Below are positions 9,906-22,404 of a DNA stretch of 64,000 nt, piece by piece. The notes beneath the pieces are model-generated. The model had not been told where the DNA came from. It made no database searches and was given only the letters and a program-made list of their open reading frames with translations. The DNA lies in contig JAWPHD010005580.1 of NCBI GenBank assembly GCA_037043455.1, positions 62,001 to 126,000 on the forward strand, read 5' to 3'. The stretch's first letter is position 1. Every line of letters starts with the position of its first letter. The position numbers were made by a program, and so were the translations under genes. This DNA comes from Cyrtodaria siliqua. Lineage: Eukaryota; Mollusca; Bivalvia; Adapedonta; Hiatellidae.

Positions 9906-10515
9906 CACACATTATATCTACATACATATGCAGTTTGAAGCTGAGGTTCAAAACTTCTACCCTAAACAAGTCGTGTCCTATTTTCCAAACAAGAATCACT
10001 GAAACTGATGCAAACGCCAGATTGATAACTTTTACCTCATACATCTAACATGAAAAGGGGGATACTTTTGGTAAAAGGCGTTACAGAGTTATGGTGTTTA
10101 TAACACTGATGATGAACATCTATGCCAAGGTTCAACGTGTTTTGTCAGTGTTTTCTTTTAATATGAATGTACATGAAACATTTTAACCAGACCTCTTTAG
10201 TGGAAAAGGAGGATAATTCTGGTAAATTGCGTGAAAGAGTATGATGCTGATCACAAATGGTTGTGTAATGTTGATGAACAACATGTGTGTCAAGTTTCAA
10301 AGCTTTTTGACAAGTGGTTTTTGGATTCACCATTTTAACCAAAAACATAACTCGAAAAATGAGATAATTCTGTTATATAATGCATGACAAAGTTATGGTG
10401 CGTGTCAGATATGGCTGTGTAATAATGAGGATCATGGCCAACTTTTAAAGTTTTCAGTCAATTGATTTTTGGAATAGGACTGTACATTCAAAATGTTAAC
10501 TACGAATCTAAGTAG
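9906..10515. repeat. Diverged ~150-180-bp repeats
   Basis: Three loosely related units share 'ggtaaa(a/t)(g/t)gcgt(t/g)a', 'agagttatggtg' or 'aaagttatggtg', and 'caagtttcaa'. They lie near 10,070, 10,220 and 10,380. No coding capacity was found. Confidence 0.45.
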
Positions 10516-10705
10516 AAAAGGACGGCGATGACAATAGGGACTCATCATGCCAGGTCGATAAGATGACCACACTGATGCAGTTTGATCAATATCCCACCAA
10601 TAGTAGCCGAGATTCCGGACGAGACCTATATTACGAAGAAACTAGGTCACAGCGACGACAATAGGGGCTTATCATGCCAGGTCGATAAGATAACCACACT
10701 TTTTT
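10516..10705 (+). repeat. Two-copy ~108-bp repeat
   Basis: The block 'catcatgccaggtcgataag' with its leader 'gacaataggg' occurs at about 10,530 and 10,640. The spacer between the copies carries 'ggacgagacctatattacg'. A T-tract follows the second copy. Confidence 0.6.
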
Positions 10706-11790
10706 TTTATTTGTCTGACCTTTTATATTGAAATTAACATTATGAACAAGTCTGGTAAAGATGAACAAGGTTTGAACACACATCCCCAGATTCCCAATTT
10801 AAAGAAATAAGTAAAAACAAATATGTGTTTATGAACCAGTGAAAATCGTTGAAGCCATGAACTAAGGTTTCTTAAGAGATAAAAATGTAAAAAAATCTGT
10901 AAAATGGTAAAGCTATAGAGGTAACAAAGCCAAGTTATGCCTATTCAATGGCAACTTTAATATTATCTGATATGCATGATTGAAGAACTTGTGCAAGATC
11001 TGATTATTCATTATACAGTATATGTGGGTTCGATCAGATGAAAAATGGCAGTGCTATGGTGATGACAAGGTCAACATATGTAATTTGTTGCAGATTCAAG
11101 GGCAAGATAACTCACTTTGATACCATCAAATATATGTGGTTAAAATACGTGTACACTACCTTATTATTATGCACACTCTGTGAACAATGACTAAGATCAG
11201 ACGTTTGTTTTTTTAAAGTAACAATGGCAAAATTATGATTTTTTCGGTAATTCAAGGGTCATAACCCAGCCATAGGCGATTGCATCTGGGTGGTTTAAGA
11301 TCTCGCTGAGACCTTATGAATATATCTACTATTTAAGTGTGTGTACAGTCGAGTAAAAGATGTAGGTGCTAGAGTCGAATAGATATGGAGGGGCTCGAGT
11401 GCCCACAAGACAACATTATGCTAAATTATGCAATTTTGTCTATTCAAGAACAGATAACTCAGATATCAGTGATCAAATCTGTCTAATTCAATAACTCGTC
11501 CAAGATCAAGAACTAATGCTTCCGTTTGGTTAAGATTGGATTAAAAATGGAGGAGCTGGAGCGCCCACAAGACAAAATCATGCATATTTTCCAATTCAAG
11601 GGCAGATACCTCAATGTAACTGAAATATTAGTCATCAAATTTGGCTGGGTCAATAATTCTTCGGAGATCTTATGGATATATAACTACAGATGGCTCAGCT
11701 ATTAACGATCGAATCAGGCTGGCTCAAGAACTCGTCCGAGATCGTATAGATATATAATTATTGTGTAAATCTCGTTAAGATCCGATAACA
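10706..11790 (+). repeat. Diverged tandem repeats leading into pearl-like element
   Basis: After an unstructured 10,706-11,260, units of about 150 bases recur with 'ggagcgcccacaagacaa', 'caattcaagggcagata', 'cgatcaaatctg(g/t)ct' and 'aactcgtc(c)(g/a)agat'. The same unit recurs once at 14,815-14,946, again just before a pearl-like left end, so the two boundaries are homologous. No gene was seen. Confidence 0.6.
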
Positions 11791-14700
11791 AGAGGCACAA
11801 GTGGGTCTGTATCGCTCTGTTGGCTCTATAGAATCTCTGATGCGGAATACGACAACAAAATGCGCAACGAGGCTTGGTACTGATCATTTCTGTCAATTTT
11901 CACTGAAATCCAGCTGGAGGTTCAGGAAAAATAGTCCGGATAAAGTTTGTGTATAAGGGGCCATAACTCATTAGGGGTCAAACGTAATTCAACCGGAATA
12001 CAACGATGATATGCGCAACTTGGCTTTGTACTGATACTTTGAAATCCGGCGAGGGGTTCAGGAGAAATAGTCTGTACAAAGGTGTATTAAAACCTTCAAA
12101 GGGCCATAACTCCACCACCAAATATCATTCATCCGGAACATGGCAATAATAATAATACAGACAAAAGATGGTAATAGTTCTATTATGAACAAGACAATGT
12201 CTTACAAGTTATCTCCCCTTACAAAAGATAAAAAAGAACACATTGTCTTTAAACTAAATAGAACTAACAATGAAAGGTAATTATATTTAAGATATGGTAT
12301 ACAACTATCAATTGATATTTTAACAATCACAATGTTTTTGTAATTAAAGTTCTCAAACACAAATCACCCACTCATGACCTCAAGAATAGATAAAAAGAAA
12401 AAATCCCCACTTAATAATTTTCTACAAATTATATTTGATTTTTTTTCACTGTTATATTGTCTATAATTGTATGCATAATATATTGTAAGGTACACAGAGG
12501 GATGGTCCTCCCCGACCCTCGTGCACCTATGACGGGGAGAATAAACGGACCACCACTTTGGTGATCGAAATAAAAAAAATAAAAAAATAGCCAGTTTCGT
12601 TGAAACCCGAGTGGTTGTGCAGAACTAGTCCAGACAAAGTTTTTGTATTAAAACCTTTAAAGAGCCACCACTCCAACAAAACTCGTTCAATCGGAACAAC
12701 AATATGCGTATCTAGGCTTGGTACTGATCATTCCTGCCAAGTTTCACTGATATCCTGCCAGGAGTCCAGGAAAACTAGTCCGGACGAAGTTTGTATATAA
12801 GGGGCAATAACAGTTTCAAAAATCATTCAATAAAAACACGGTGACGAAATGTGCAACTAAGCTTGGTACTGATCATCCTTGCCAAGTTTCGTTAAAATCC
12901 AGCCAGGCGTTCAGGAGAACTAGGCTGTACAAAATTAGAGTATTAAATCCTTTAAAGGGCCATAACTCTGCAAAAAAATCATTCAACCGGAACACGGCGA
13001 TGATATGCGCAACTAGGCTTGGTACACATCATCCCCGCCAAAATTCGTTGAATTCGGTCAGGAGTTCTGAAGAGACTAGTCTAGATAATGTTTGTGTATC
13101 AAAACATTTAAAGGGCTATAACCCTGCAAAACATTATTTAACCGGAACACGGCGGCGACATTCACAACTAAGCCTGGTACAGATCATCCCTGCAAAGTTT
13201 CACTGAAATCCGGTCAGAGGTTCAGGAGAACTAATCCGGACACAATTTGAGTGTTAAAACCTTTGAATGGCCATATCTTTCAACAGGAACATGACAACAA
13301 TATGAGCAACTAGGCTTGGTACTGATCATTCCTGCCAATTTTCACTGTTATCATGCCAGGAGTTCAGAAGATAGTCTGGATCAAGTTTGTGTATCAAAAC
13401 TTTTAAAGGGCTATAACTCTGAAAAACATTATTCAACCGGAACACGTCGAAAATATGCACAACTAGGCCTGATATAGATCATCCCTGCAAAGTTTCACTG
13501 AAATCCGGCCAGAGGTTCAGGAGAACAATGTGTATTAAAACATTTAAAGGACCATAACTCCGCCAAAAGTCGTTCAACCAAAATACGGCGATGACATGCA
13601 TAATTAGGCTTGGTACTCATCATCCCTGCAAAGTTTCGTTGAAATGCAACCAGGGGTTCAGGAGAACTAGACCAGACAAAGTTTATGTATTAAAACATTT
13701 AAAGGGCTATTCCTCAGCCAAAAATCATTCAGCGGGAACACGGTGTTGATATGCACCACTAGGCCTGGTACTGATTATCCCTGCCAAGTGTCGATGAAAT
13801 CCGGCCAGGGGTTTAGGACAATAGTCCAAAGTGTGTGTATTAAAACCTTTAAAGGGACATAACTCCGCCAAATGTCGTTCAACCGAAATACGGCGATGAC
13901 ATGCATAACTAGGCTTGATACTGATCATCCCTGCAAAGTTTCGTTGAAATGCAGCCAGTGATTCAGGAGAACTAGACCAGACAAAGTTTATGTATTAAAA
14001 CCTTTAAAGGGCTATACCTCAGCCAAAAATCATTCCACCAGAACACAGTGTTGATATGCACCACTAGGCCTGGTACAGATTATTCCTGCCAAGTTTCATT
14101 GAAATCCGGAAATGAGTTTAGGAAAATAGTCCAGACAAAGTTTGTGTATTAAAACATTTAAAGGGTCATAACCCCGCCAAAAATCAATCAACCGGAACAC
14201 GGTGACGATTTGCATAACGAAATTTGGAACTGATCATCCCTAAAATATAGCGTTTTTAACTAAATCAAGGGCCATAACTCCACTGTTACTAGTTGGATCT
14301 GGCTGGTTTCCGAACTTGTCCGAGGTTTCATTGATATTAACAATCTGGTAAAGTTTCTTGAAGATCGGATGAAAAATGAAGGCCCTATCGTCCTAACGAG
14401 GCAAAACATAGCTTTTTTTTAAAATCTAAATCAAGGGCCATAACTCCGCTGTTACTGGTCCAATCCGGCTGGTTTTCGAACTAGTCCATGCTTTTATAGA
14501 TATTAACAATCCGGTAAAGTTTGGTAAAGATGATAAATGAAGGCCCTATCGTCTTAACCAGGCAAAATACAGCATTTTTAACTAAATCAAGGGCCATAAC
14601 TCCGCTGTTACTGGTCCAATTCAGCTGGTTTTCGAACTTGCCCGGGTTTTCATTGATATAACAATCTGGTAAAATTTGGTAAAGATCGGATGGAAAATGA

Positions 14701-14806
14701 AGTACCTATTGTATTAACGAGGCAAAAGTTAAAGACTGACGACGGACGGACGTCGGACGACGGACAACTCGCCATCCCATAAGCTCTGCTGCCAGCAGAG
14801 CTGAAA
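11791..14806 (+). mobile_element. Pearl/HINE-like composite element P2
   Basis: The left end is at 11,793 ('aacaagaggcacaag...ctgtatcgctc'). About eleven family I units follow ('tggtactgatcatccctgcc', 'tttcactgaaatccggcc', 'gttcaggagaactag', 'ttaaaacctttaaagggcc'). They give way near 14,240 to family II units ('gggccataactccgctgtta', 'gtaaagatcggatgaaaaat', 'ctatcgtcttaacgaggca'). Then come an ACGG microsatellite at 14,735-14,765 and a terminal hairpin, AGCTCTGCTG...CAGCAGAGCT, at 14,780-14,804. The junction of two repeat families inside one element is notable. A separate insertion sits at 12,146-12,590. Confidence 0.75.
12146..12590 (+). mobile_element. Poly(A)-tailed retroelement 3' end inside P2
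   Basis: It breaks the family I array at 'ggaacatggcaataa' and ends in an A-rich tail (12,570-12,588). Before the tail, CTCCCC and GGGGAG flank 'gaccctcgtgcac', a possible 6-bp hairpin. There is no open frame and the family is not recognised; it looks like a LINE or SINE 3' UTR. Exact target duplications were not resolved. Confidence 0.45.
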
Positions 14807-14945
14807 ATGGAGGGGCTGTAGTGTCCACAAGGCAGTATGCACGTGTGTCAATGGCCGTTACCTCAGCTATTAGCGATCGAATCTGGCTGGTTCAAGAACT
14901 CGTCCGAGATCATATAATTATTGTGTAAATCTGGTTAAGATCCGA

Positions 14946-16315
14946 TAACAAGAGGCCCAAGAGGGCATGTATCGCTGTACCTGCTATATGGAATCTCTGA
15001 TGGAGAATACGACAACAATATGCGCAACAAGGCTTTGTACTGATCATTTCTGCCAATTTTCACTGAAATCCAGGTAGAGTTTCAGGAAAAATAGTTCGGA
15101 TAAAGTTTGTGTATAAGGGGCCATAACTCATTAGGGGCCAACAATAATTCATAAAAAAATAAATAAAAATAATAATATAAAAGAAAGTCATAAAATCTGC
15201 TAAAGTTTGGCAAAGATCAGATACAAAATCAAGGCCCTATCGTATGACGAGGCAAATTGTAGCATTTTTAACAAAATCAAGGGCCATAACTCCGCTGTTA
15301 CTAGTTCGATCTGGCTGGTTTTCAAACTTGAGCAAGCTTTCATAGACATTAACAATCTGATAAAGTTTGGTAAAGATCGGATGAAAAATGAAGGCCCTAT
15401 CGTCTTAACGAGGCAAACTATAGCATTTTGAACTAAATCAAGGGCCATAACTCCGCTGTTACTCGTCCGATATGAATGGTTTTCGAAATTGTCCGAGCTT
15501 TCATTGATATTAACAATCTGATTAAGTTTCGTAAAGATCGGATGAACAATGAAGCCCCTATCGTCTTAACGAGGCAAAATACAGCATTCTTAACTAAATC
15601 AAGGGCCATAACTCCGCTGTTACTGGTCTTATATGGCTGTTTTCGAACTTGTTCGAGCTTTCAACGACATTACAATCTGATAAAGTTTGGTAAAGATCGG
15701 ATGAACAATGAAGCTCCTATCGTCTTAACGAGGCAAAATATAGCATTTTTAACTAAATCAAGGGCCATAACTCCGCTGTTACTGGTCCGATATGGCTGGT
15801 TTTCAAACTTGTTCGAGCTTTCAACAACATTAACAATCTGATAAAGATTGGTAAAGATCGGATGAACAATGAAGCCTATATCGTCTTAACGATGCAAAAT
15901 ATAGCATTTTTAACTAAATCAAGGGCCATAACTCCGCTGTTACTAGTCCAATATGGCTGGTTTTCGAACGTTTCCGAGCTTTCATTGATATTAACAATGT
16001 GGTAAAGTTTGGTACAGATAGGATGAAAAACGAAGGCCCTATCGTCTTAACGAGGCAAAATATAGCAATATAGCATTTTTAACTAAATCAAGGACCATAA
16101 CTCTGCTGTTACTTGTCCGATCTGGCTGGTTTTCGAACTTGTCCGAGCTTTCATTGATATTAACAATGTGGTAAAGTTTGGTAAATATAGGATGAAAAAT
16201 GAAAGCCCTATCGTCTTAACGAGACAAAAGTTAACGCCGACGCCGACGACGGACGGACGACGGAAAACTTGGCATCCCATAAGCTCTGCTGGCCTTCGGC
16301 CAGTAGAGCTAAAAA
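14946..16315 (+). mobile_element. Pearl/HINE-like element P3 (most complete)
   Basis: The left end is 'acaagaggcccaagagggc' at 14,950, followed by one family I unit and an A/T-rich stretch at 15,150-15,190. Then come seven family II units of ~150-160 bp, each with 'aaatcaagggccataactcc', 'tggctggttttcgaacttg' and 'gtcttaacgaggcaaaat'. A GACGACGG microsatellite is at 16,232-16,262. The terminal hairpin AAGCTCTGCTGGCC-TTC-GGCCAGTAGAGCT is followed by AA at about 16,270-16,313. It encodes no protein. It would depend on another element's machinery if ever mobile. The recurring reading frames on the minus strand are translations of the repeat. Confidence 0.8.
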
Positions 16316-16341
16316 CAAAAAAACATGGGATGTTAACCAAA

Positions 16342-16384
16342 AGAACTATTTGTATAAGGTTGCAAGACTGTATGTCAAATAGTT
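16342..16384 (+). repeat. Short perfect hairpin
   Basis: GAACTATTTG and CAAATAGTTC form a perfect 10-bp stem around about 23 bases. It lies immediately after P3. Role unknown. Confidence 0.7.
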
Positions 16385-17060
16385 CGTGAATAACAGCCGG
16401 GAAAGAATTTATCGTGATTAGGGTATTATAATTTCGAAATAATCGCACGGAATGCCTATTTCCATATAAGGTCATGGCAACCCTGACCTTTGACTAACTG
16501 ACCCAAAATCAATTGGGTTCTTCCTCTCAACTACAGTTTTGAAATAATTGTGCGGAATGCTTATGAATATATAGTCACTGTGACCTTGACCTTCGACCTA
16601 CTGGCTCCAAAACCTCCTCCCAACTAGGGCAATTTACCTATGAAGTTTTATGAGTGTACGTGTTACGGTTTAGAAGTTATTGTGTAGAATGCATATTTCC
16701 ATATAAGGTCACTGTGACCTTGACGTTTGACTTACTGTCTCCTAAAGCAATATGATTCCTCCTCTCACCTAGGACAATGTACCTTTGGAGTTTCATATGA
16801 AAGTGGGCCTCGGACATTTTGAGTTATGTTTACCGACCAACGGATGTAAGGACAAAATGTCTAAAATGGAGATTATGCATATTTGCCAATTCAAGGGCAG
16901 ACAACTCTGCTATAAGCGATTAAATCTGGCTGCTTCAAAAATTCGTCCGAGTTATTATAAATATATTACTACTTACTGTGTAAGTTTGCTTAAGATCCAT
17001 GAACAAATGTAGGGGTAAGTGCCCCGGACGACACGTCATCACATAAGCTCGCCTTGCTAA
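16385..17060. repeat. ~155-bp repeats with 'ccttgac' core
   Basis: Three units share 'tatttccatataaggtca(c/t)', 'gtgaccttgac', 'cctcct(c)(t/c)(c)aac', and 'gaagttattgtg(t)agaatgc'. They lie near 16,450, 16,560 and 16,690. A single copy recurs at 21,165-21,285. The block ends at 17,020-17,060 with a degenerate pearl-type terminus ('catcacataagctcg'). Confidence 0.6.
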
Positions 17061-17615
17061 AAATGATCCGGAAGTCGAGCAAGCGGGAAAGTCAACAACA
17101 AGAGCTGTCGGAGAACAGCGCAGCTCGACTATACGAATTGTCAGAGAACAAGAAATTATACACCCGGCATACCATGTGTCAAGAAGGAAAACACTGAAAT
17201 AGCATTAAATCAAGGGCCACAATGTTTCTATGATGACACGGAGGTAATTTCATAAAAACCCTTCGAAAGGGTACATAATGGAAATGTAAAGTCGAAAATT
17301 TGAAGAAAGAAACACGTTTAAAGCATAAGTAAGTGCATTTACCCGTTTGCCCCTTTGCGACCTTGACCTTTTATCCAATGATCTTGAACTTAATAGATAC
17401 GATCATCGCCCTATTTATAATAATGTATGTAAGTTTGATGATGATTGGATAAAACAAATTGAAGTTATTTACATGTTAAGAAACGCGGAAGTAAACATTA
17501 ACCTGATGATAAAAGCCTATCAACACATAAATGCGATTTGTGGACCATGAACTTTGACCTATACACCCCATAATATTCTTCGAATAGTCGAGCTAAACAT
17601 ATCAGATTATTTGTA
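17061..17615. other. No gene recognised
   Basis: Unique-looking AT-rich DNA. The open frame at 17,347-17,550 shows no recognisable domain and has no supporting context. Confidence 0.4.
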
Positions 17616-18430
17616 AAGTTTGACCCAGGAGCTATACCACAAAGGTGGGAAAGAAGCCTAGGGTCTACGCTGGTTGGATGGTTGTATCCGTCTGTTAATG
17701 CCCAGTAAGTGTATATATGGTTATAGGGTGGGGATCTCGACGGTTTACAAGTTATGACCCAGGGGCTATGTCACCAGGGGTAAGGAAGTAGTCGGGAGTC
17801 TATGCTGGTTGAGTGGTTGTATCGGTCTGTTCATGCCCAGTAAGTGTATATATTGTTATAGGGTGGGGATCTCAATGGTTTCCAAGTTATGACCGAGGGG
17901 CTATGTCCCCAGGGGTGGGGAACTAGCCCGGGTCTATACTGGTTGGTTAGTTATATCCGTCTGTCGATGCCCAGTAATATAGGGTGGGCAACTCAACGGT
18001 TTCAATGATCTAGAGGCTATGTCCCCAGGGTTGGTGAAGGAGACCTGGGTCTATGCTGGTTAGGTGGTTGTACCCGACTGTTCACGCCCAGTAAGTGTAT
18101 ATATGGTCATAGGTTAGGGTGTCAGTGGTTTTCAAGTTATGACCGAGGGGCTATATCCCCAGTGTTGGGAAAGGAGCCCTGGGTCTATGCTGGTTGGGTG
18201 GTTATCGTCTGTTCATGCCCATTAAGTGAATATATGGTTATAGGGTGGGGATCTCAATGGTTTGCAAGTTATGACAGAGGTGCTGTGTTCCCAGGGGTGG
18301 GGAAGGAACCCGGCGTCTATGCTGGTTGGATCCGTCTGTTCATGCCCGTAAGTGTATTTATGGTTATAGGTTGGGGATCTCAACGGTTACTAAGTTATGA
18401 CTCAGGGGCCCCATCCACGCCTCATGTTTC
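17616..18430 (+). repeat. ~125-bp tandem array (family V)
   Basis: Six to seven units share 'aagttatgaccgaggggcta', 'tgtccccaggggtgggga', 'gggtctatgctggttgg', 'tccgtctgttcatgcccagt' and 'atatatggttatagggtggg'. It is more GC-rich than its surroundings, and its units are more alike than those of families I, II and VI. The frame at 18,162-18,461 is the repeat translated. Confidence 0.85.
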
Positions 18431-19947
18431 ATCTCTTGTGACACCCAGGGTCACAATTTGAAGAAACTTGGTAGAAGACTACTAGACGATGCTATAAACA
18501 AAATATCTAAGCTGCAGCCCTTTTTGTTTTGGAGAAGATTTTTACGTGTTTTTCCTATATACTTCTATGTAAACATATGCCATTTTTTACCAATTCAGGG
18601 GCCATAATTTTGTCAAAATAAACGGAAGAGCTATGGGAATTGTCGGATAAGGTACAGAATTTCTTTGATGTGAAACATTAGTTTAAAGTTTTTAATGCAA
18701 TAACTTGAGTAATTTTGAAGTTATAAATATATTGAACAAAACTTTAAGGTCAAGCTGGGACTAAAGACATGACAATCAAAGGGCCATCATTTTGTGAAAA
18801 TGCAAGGAAGAGTTATGGGGATTGCTGAATAAGGTGCAGAATTCGATGGGAAACATTAGTATCAAGATTTAATGCAATAGCTTGAGTAGTTTTGAAGTTA
18901 TAAATATATTTCATAACAATATGTCAATGACATTGAAGCTCTACTGATAGGTTTTTGATAGCTAGATCAACACTTCTGTGAAGTTTCATAAAAATCTGTC
19001 AAAGACCAACATTCCTGTGAAGTTTCATGAACATCTGTCAAGTAGTTCTAGAGGAGTAGTCGCTACAAGTTTTTACTGTATAACTTTATGTAAACAAAGA
19101 TGGCCGTGGCAGCCATGTTTAATATTGAATCAAAATAATTTTCAACAGGGACCAACACCATGTCATGCTGATCATTTTAGAAAAAGTCCCATATCAAATA
19201 TCACTTATAGTTTTCAAGAAGTCTCTACAAATTTGTTTTTCAAAAATCTATTTTTAGCCGTGGTGGCCACAATGAATTTCCGGCTGACCAGAAAATTTGC
19301 TAGGATCAACTAGAGCAACATTTCTGTGAAGTTTCATGAAAATCCGTCAAGTAGTTTCGGAGGAGTAGTCGCCACAAGTTTTTCCTAAATAACTCTTATG
19401 TAAACAATCTATTTTTAGCCGTGGCGGCCATCTTGAATTTCCGGCCGATCTGAATTTTGCTAGGATCAACTAGACATCAAGAGCAACATTTTTGGGAAGT
19501 TTCATGAAATTCCATCAAGTAGTTTCAGAAGAGTAGTCGCCACAAGATTTCCCTATATAACTCTATGTAAACGAAGATGGCCGCTGGTGGCCATGTTTGA
19601 CATCCAATCAAAATGAACTTTAGTCTTTGGTTCGGATTAGGACCAACTACATGTCGTGCCAGTCAGTTTGGTAAAGGTTCCAAATAAATATGTCATGGTT
19701 TTTCATAAGTAGTCGCCACTAAATCACATTTTTTAAATCTATTTTTAGCCGTGGCGGCCATCTTGAATTTCCGGACAACCTGAATTTTTTCTAGGATCAA
19801 CTAGACATCAAGAGCAACATTCCTGTGAAGTTTCATGAAAATCTGCCAAGTAGTTTAAGAGGGGTAGTCGCCACAAAAAAAGTTTAAGGACGGACCGACG
19901 ACGCACCACGGCATAAGCTTTGCTGATCTTTGATCAGTAGAGCTAAA
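18431..19947 (+). mobile_element. Pearl-like element with ~170-bp units (family IV)
   Basis: Units share 'aacattcctgtgaagtttca', 'atcaagtagtttcagaggag', 'tagtcgccacaagttt', 'atttttagccgtggcggcca', and 'gctaggatcaactagacatc'. The terminus has the same grammar as P2 and P3: GGACGGACC at 19,880-19,900, then 'ataagctttgctgatc' pairing with 'gatcagtagagct' and AAAA. An inverted relative is at 54,604-55,166. Confidence 0.75.
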
Positions 19948-21757
19948 AACCTTAAGGTTGAGTAGAGTAGAATAGCTCTCCCTATTCTTCGAATAGTCAA
20001 GCTAAAAATTGTTATTTTTTAGATATTCTTGTGAAAAATATTTTTAAGATTTCGACCGTTGATAGTAACGGTGCAAAACCGGAGTCTGTCCTAGTACGCT
20101 CAAGACACATAGGAATATATGTCAGTAAGAATAGGGCATGTTCCCAGATTCCCATGTATCCTTCCCTCCCCTCTGGCGGGTGATTCCAAATTACATAGCA
20201 TTTATGAGCCATTCAACAACATTCAAAAAATGAATCCAAGTATCGTCCGTGTGAAGTTCGGTTAAAAGTGACCAAGCACTTTCTGAGGACGACTGACAGA
20301 CAAAAAGTGATCCTAATAGCAGCTTTGCCTCAGTGAGCTAAGATGTCATGTTAAACTTGAAAACAATTGACTTTTGACTTGGCCATTATGATCATTATGA
20401 CTGTGAACTTCGACCTAGCGACTGCATATATGCAATCAAAAGTTCAATGAATATTACTTAAAACAATAACAACTTGGGAAGCAAATACTGGACAGGACAT
20501 GGATACCTGATGTCGTCTTATACTGAAACTCTTTCTGAAAAGTTGTACAGAAACTCCTTGAATAAATGGTGTTTTACATTATTTTTAACAATTTTAGGCC
20601 ATATATGACATGCCGTCGCATCATATCATTCTTGTCAACTAGTTTAATAAATGTATTTTTTTTTTGTAGTACAGGCAAACCACCCAATTGTAGACCTTTC
20701 TCACTTGACAAGTTGAGCTCTACTTAAACACAACAAAAAATATGAAATTTTGCAGAACCTTTATTTAAATCTTACTCATTTTACATGAATGACTTTTATA
20801 TGTACGACAGTACAAAAGTGAAAAAGGTTAACAAAATAAGTCAATACGATAACATCTCCAAAATAAATAATTCATAGCAACAGCATTGCCATCTTTCAAA
20901 ACTCATCAATGGGTGTAAAATACCATTATGATAAAAATGAACATACATATATGAATGCCAATATCAAAAGTAAAAACAAGTTCTTTAAATTAAAAGTGAT
21001 ATGAAATCTACATTGGTATCTTTATTATGGTAACATTAAAACGATAATATTTACGACAAACAAACTGAGCAGCCCTATATAACTGGTTTGTCAAACAAAT
21101 TTTGACAAACACCCTTGCAAGCCTATATAACCAGTGACTAAGGTATGAATATTTTGACCCGAGTGTTGTAGAGATCCTCCTCTCACCTTGGACAATGTAG
21201 CTATAAAGTTTCACCAGTGTAGGTGTATATGGTTTCGAAGTTATTGTCCAGAATGCGTTTTTCTATAAAGGGTCATGATGCGAATGAGGGTATTGAATTG
21301 AATTAAATGAGTTTAAACAACTGCTTCAAAACATTATGTTTTGATTGATTGATCTTATAAAATTTATATTCAATAAGTTAAATGAAAAGTGAGCATTTAT
21401 GAATTCTGGACAAAATTTAAACCATTAGAATAATTACGTAAGTTTTAAATGATGAAATAATATTCATCAGCCTCAGGTATAGGCTTGAACTATTTTTAAT
21501 GATAAAAATGCTCAACATTTCTACTTCTGTATTGACATCATCATTTAACTTTCAACAAACTTACATGAAACAAATGATTCGCTATCCTTTCTCCCTCATT
21601 TAAGAAACTTTCCACTACCTTCACGCAGGAAGTAGCCATAAGCTTAGCTCCAAGGTTTTAAACATATGTGCCAAGGAGCGGAAGCTTCCATCGGAAGATG
21701 ACTATAAATTTACCAAATATTTCCCTCATATTCTTAGTGTTTTGCCGATATATGGAG
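19948..21757. other. No gene; scattered repeat fragments
   Basis: No coding region is supported. A relative of 60-185 lies at 20,040-20,170. One copy of the 155-bp unit is at 21,165-21,285. The rest is AT-rich. The small open frames here have no recognisable domain. Confidence 0.45.
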
Positions 21758-21878
21758 GATATTTGTTTGTTTTGAGTGAATAGAGGATTTATTTTCGTGA
21801 GGCGCGAGAAAATATTTGAGTTTCCTCACTTCGAGATGAAAATAAATCCTATATTCACAACAAACCGACAAATATTCT
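21758..21878 (+). mobile_element. Small foldback element
   Basis: Left-arm pieces 'gatatttgtttgtttt', 'gtgaatag', 'ggatttattttc' and 'cgag' pair in order with right-arm pieces 'cttcgag', 'gaaaataaatcc', 'ctatattcac' and 'aacaaa...aatattc'. The same family occurs at 51,150-51,304. Confidence 0.65.
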
Positions 21879-22082
21879 ATTTATTATATACTCACAACCT
21901 GGAAATTTATGCAGGAAAAATATATTGCGCCAAAACAATGAAGTCAACAACGTCAACAGTTGCAAAACGTCATTTTGAATGTAAATATATTATATCCACT
22001 ATTTCACTGGAAAGTAAATAATAAAAATATTTATCATTACAGTCATGCTTGGAATATAGTTAAGAAATTCTACATCGGCAGC

Positions 22083-22404
22083 TTAAAGGGACACACGGCA
22101 ATCTTTAAGTTATTATTTAAGTTATTTAAAGTAGTTATCAAGGATTCAACTATTAATGCAGTATCATTAGGGTTATAAATCTGCTTGCATATAAAGAACT
22201 AAAAGGCAAACAAATCTAGATTTTTCAATTTTACTTCTTTATTCTACCTCAGGGTTTAAATATTGCTGCTAACTCTATTGTAGACACTCCATTTAAGCTG
22301 GAGCCACGTTTTGTTTTTCTGCCACTGCTCTAGTGTTTTGAGCGAGATGACGGGAGAGTTGGAAAAAAAATAATCAAGATTAAGATTGGTGTATGTCCCT
22401 TTAA
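22083..22404 (+). mobile_element. MITE with TTAA ends (piggyBac-like)
   Basis: TTAAAGGGACA at the left and TGTCCCTTTAA at the right give an inverted terminal repeat bounded by TTAA, the target preferred by piggyBac transposases. It is about 320 bp with no coding capacity. Related 'ttaaagggaca' ends occur at 24,478 and 33,504. Confidence 0.6.

Noticed and set aside
15200..16475. Recurring protein-like frames (for example with SFFIRSLPNF or ITPLLLVRYG)
   Set aside because: They recur once per repeat unit of the pearl-like array and follow the DNA repeat, so they are translations of non-coding tandem repeats.
18162..18461. Hypothetical protein with repeated VYAGW
   Set aside because: The frame is the 125-bp tandem repeat translated; the repeat period is not kept in frame elsewhere in the array.
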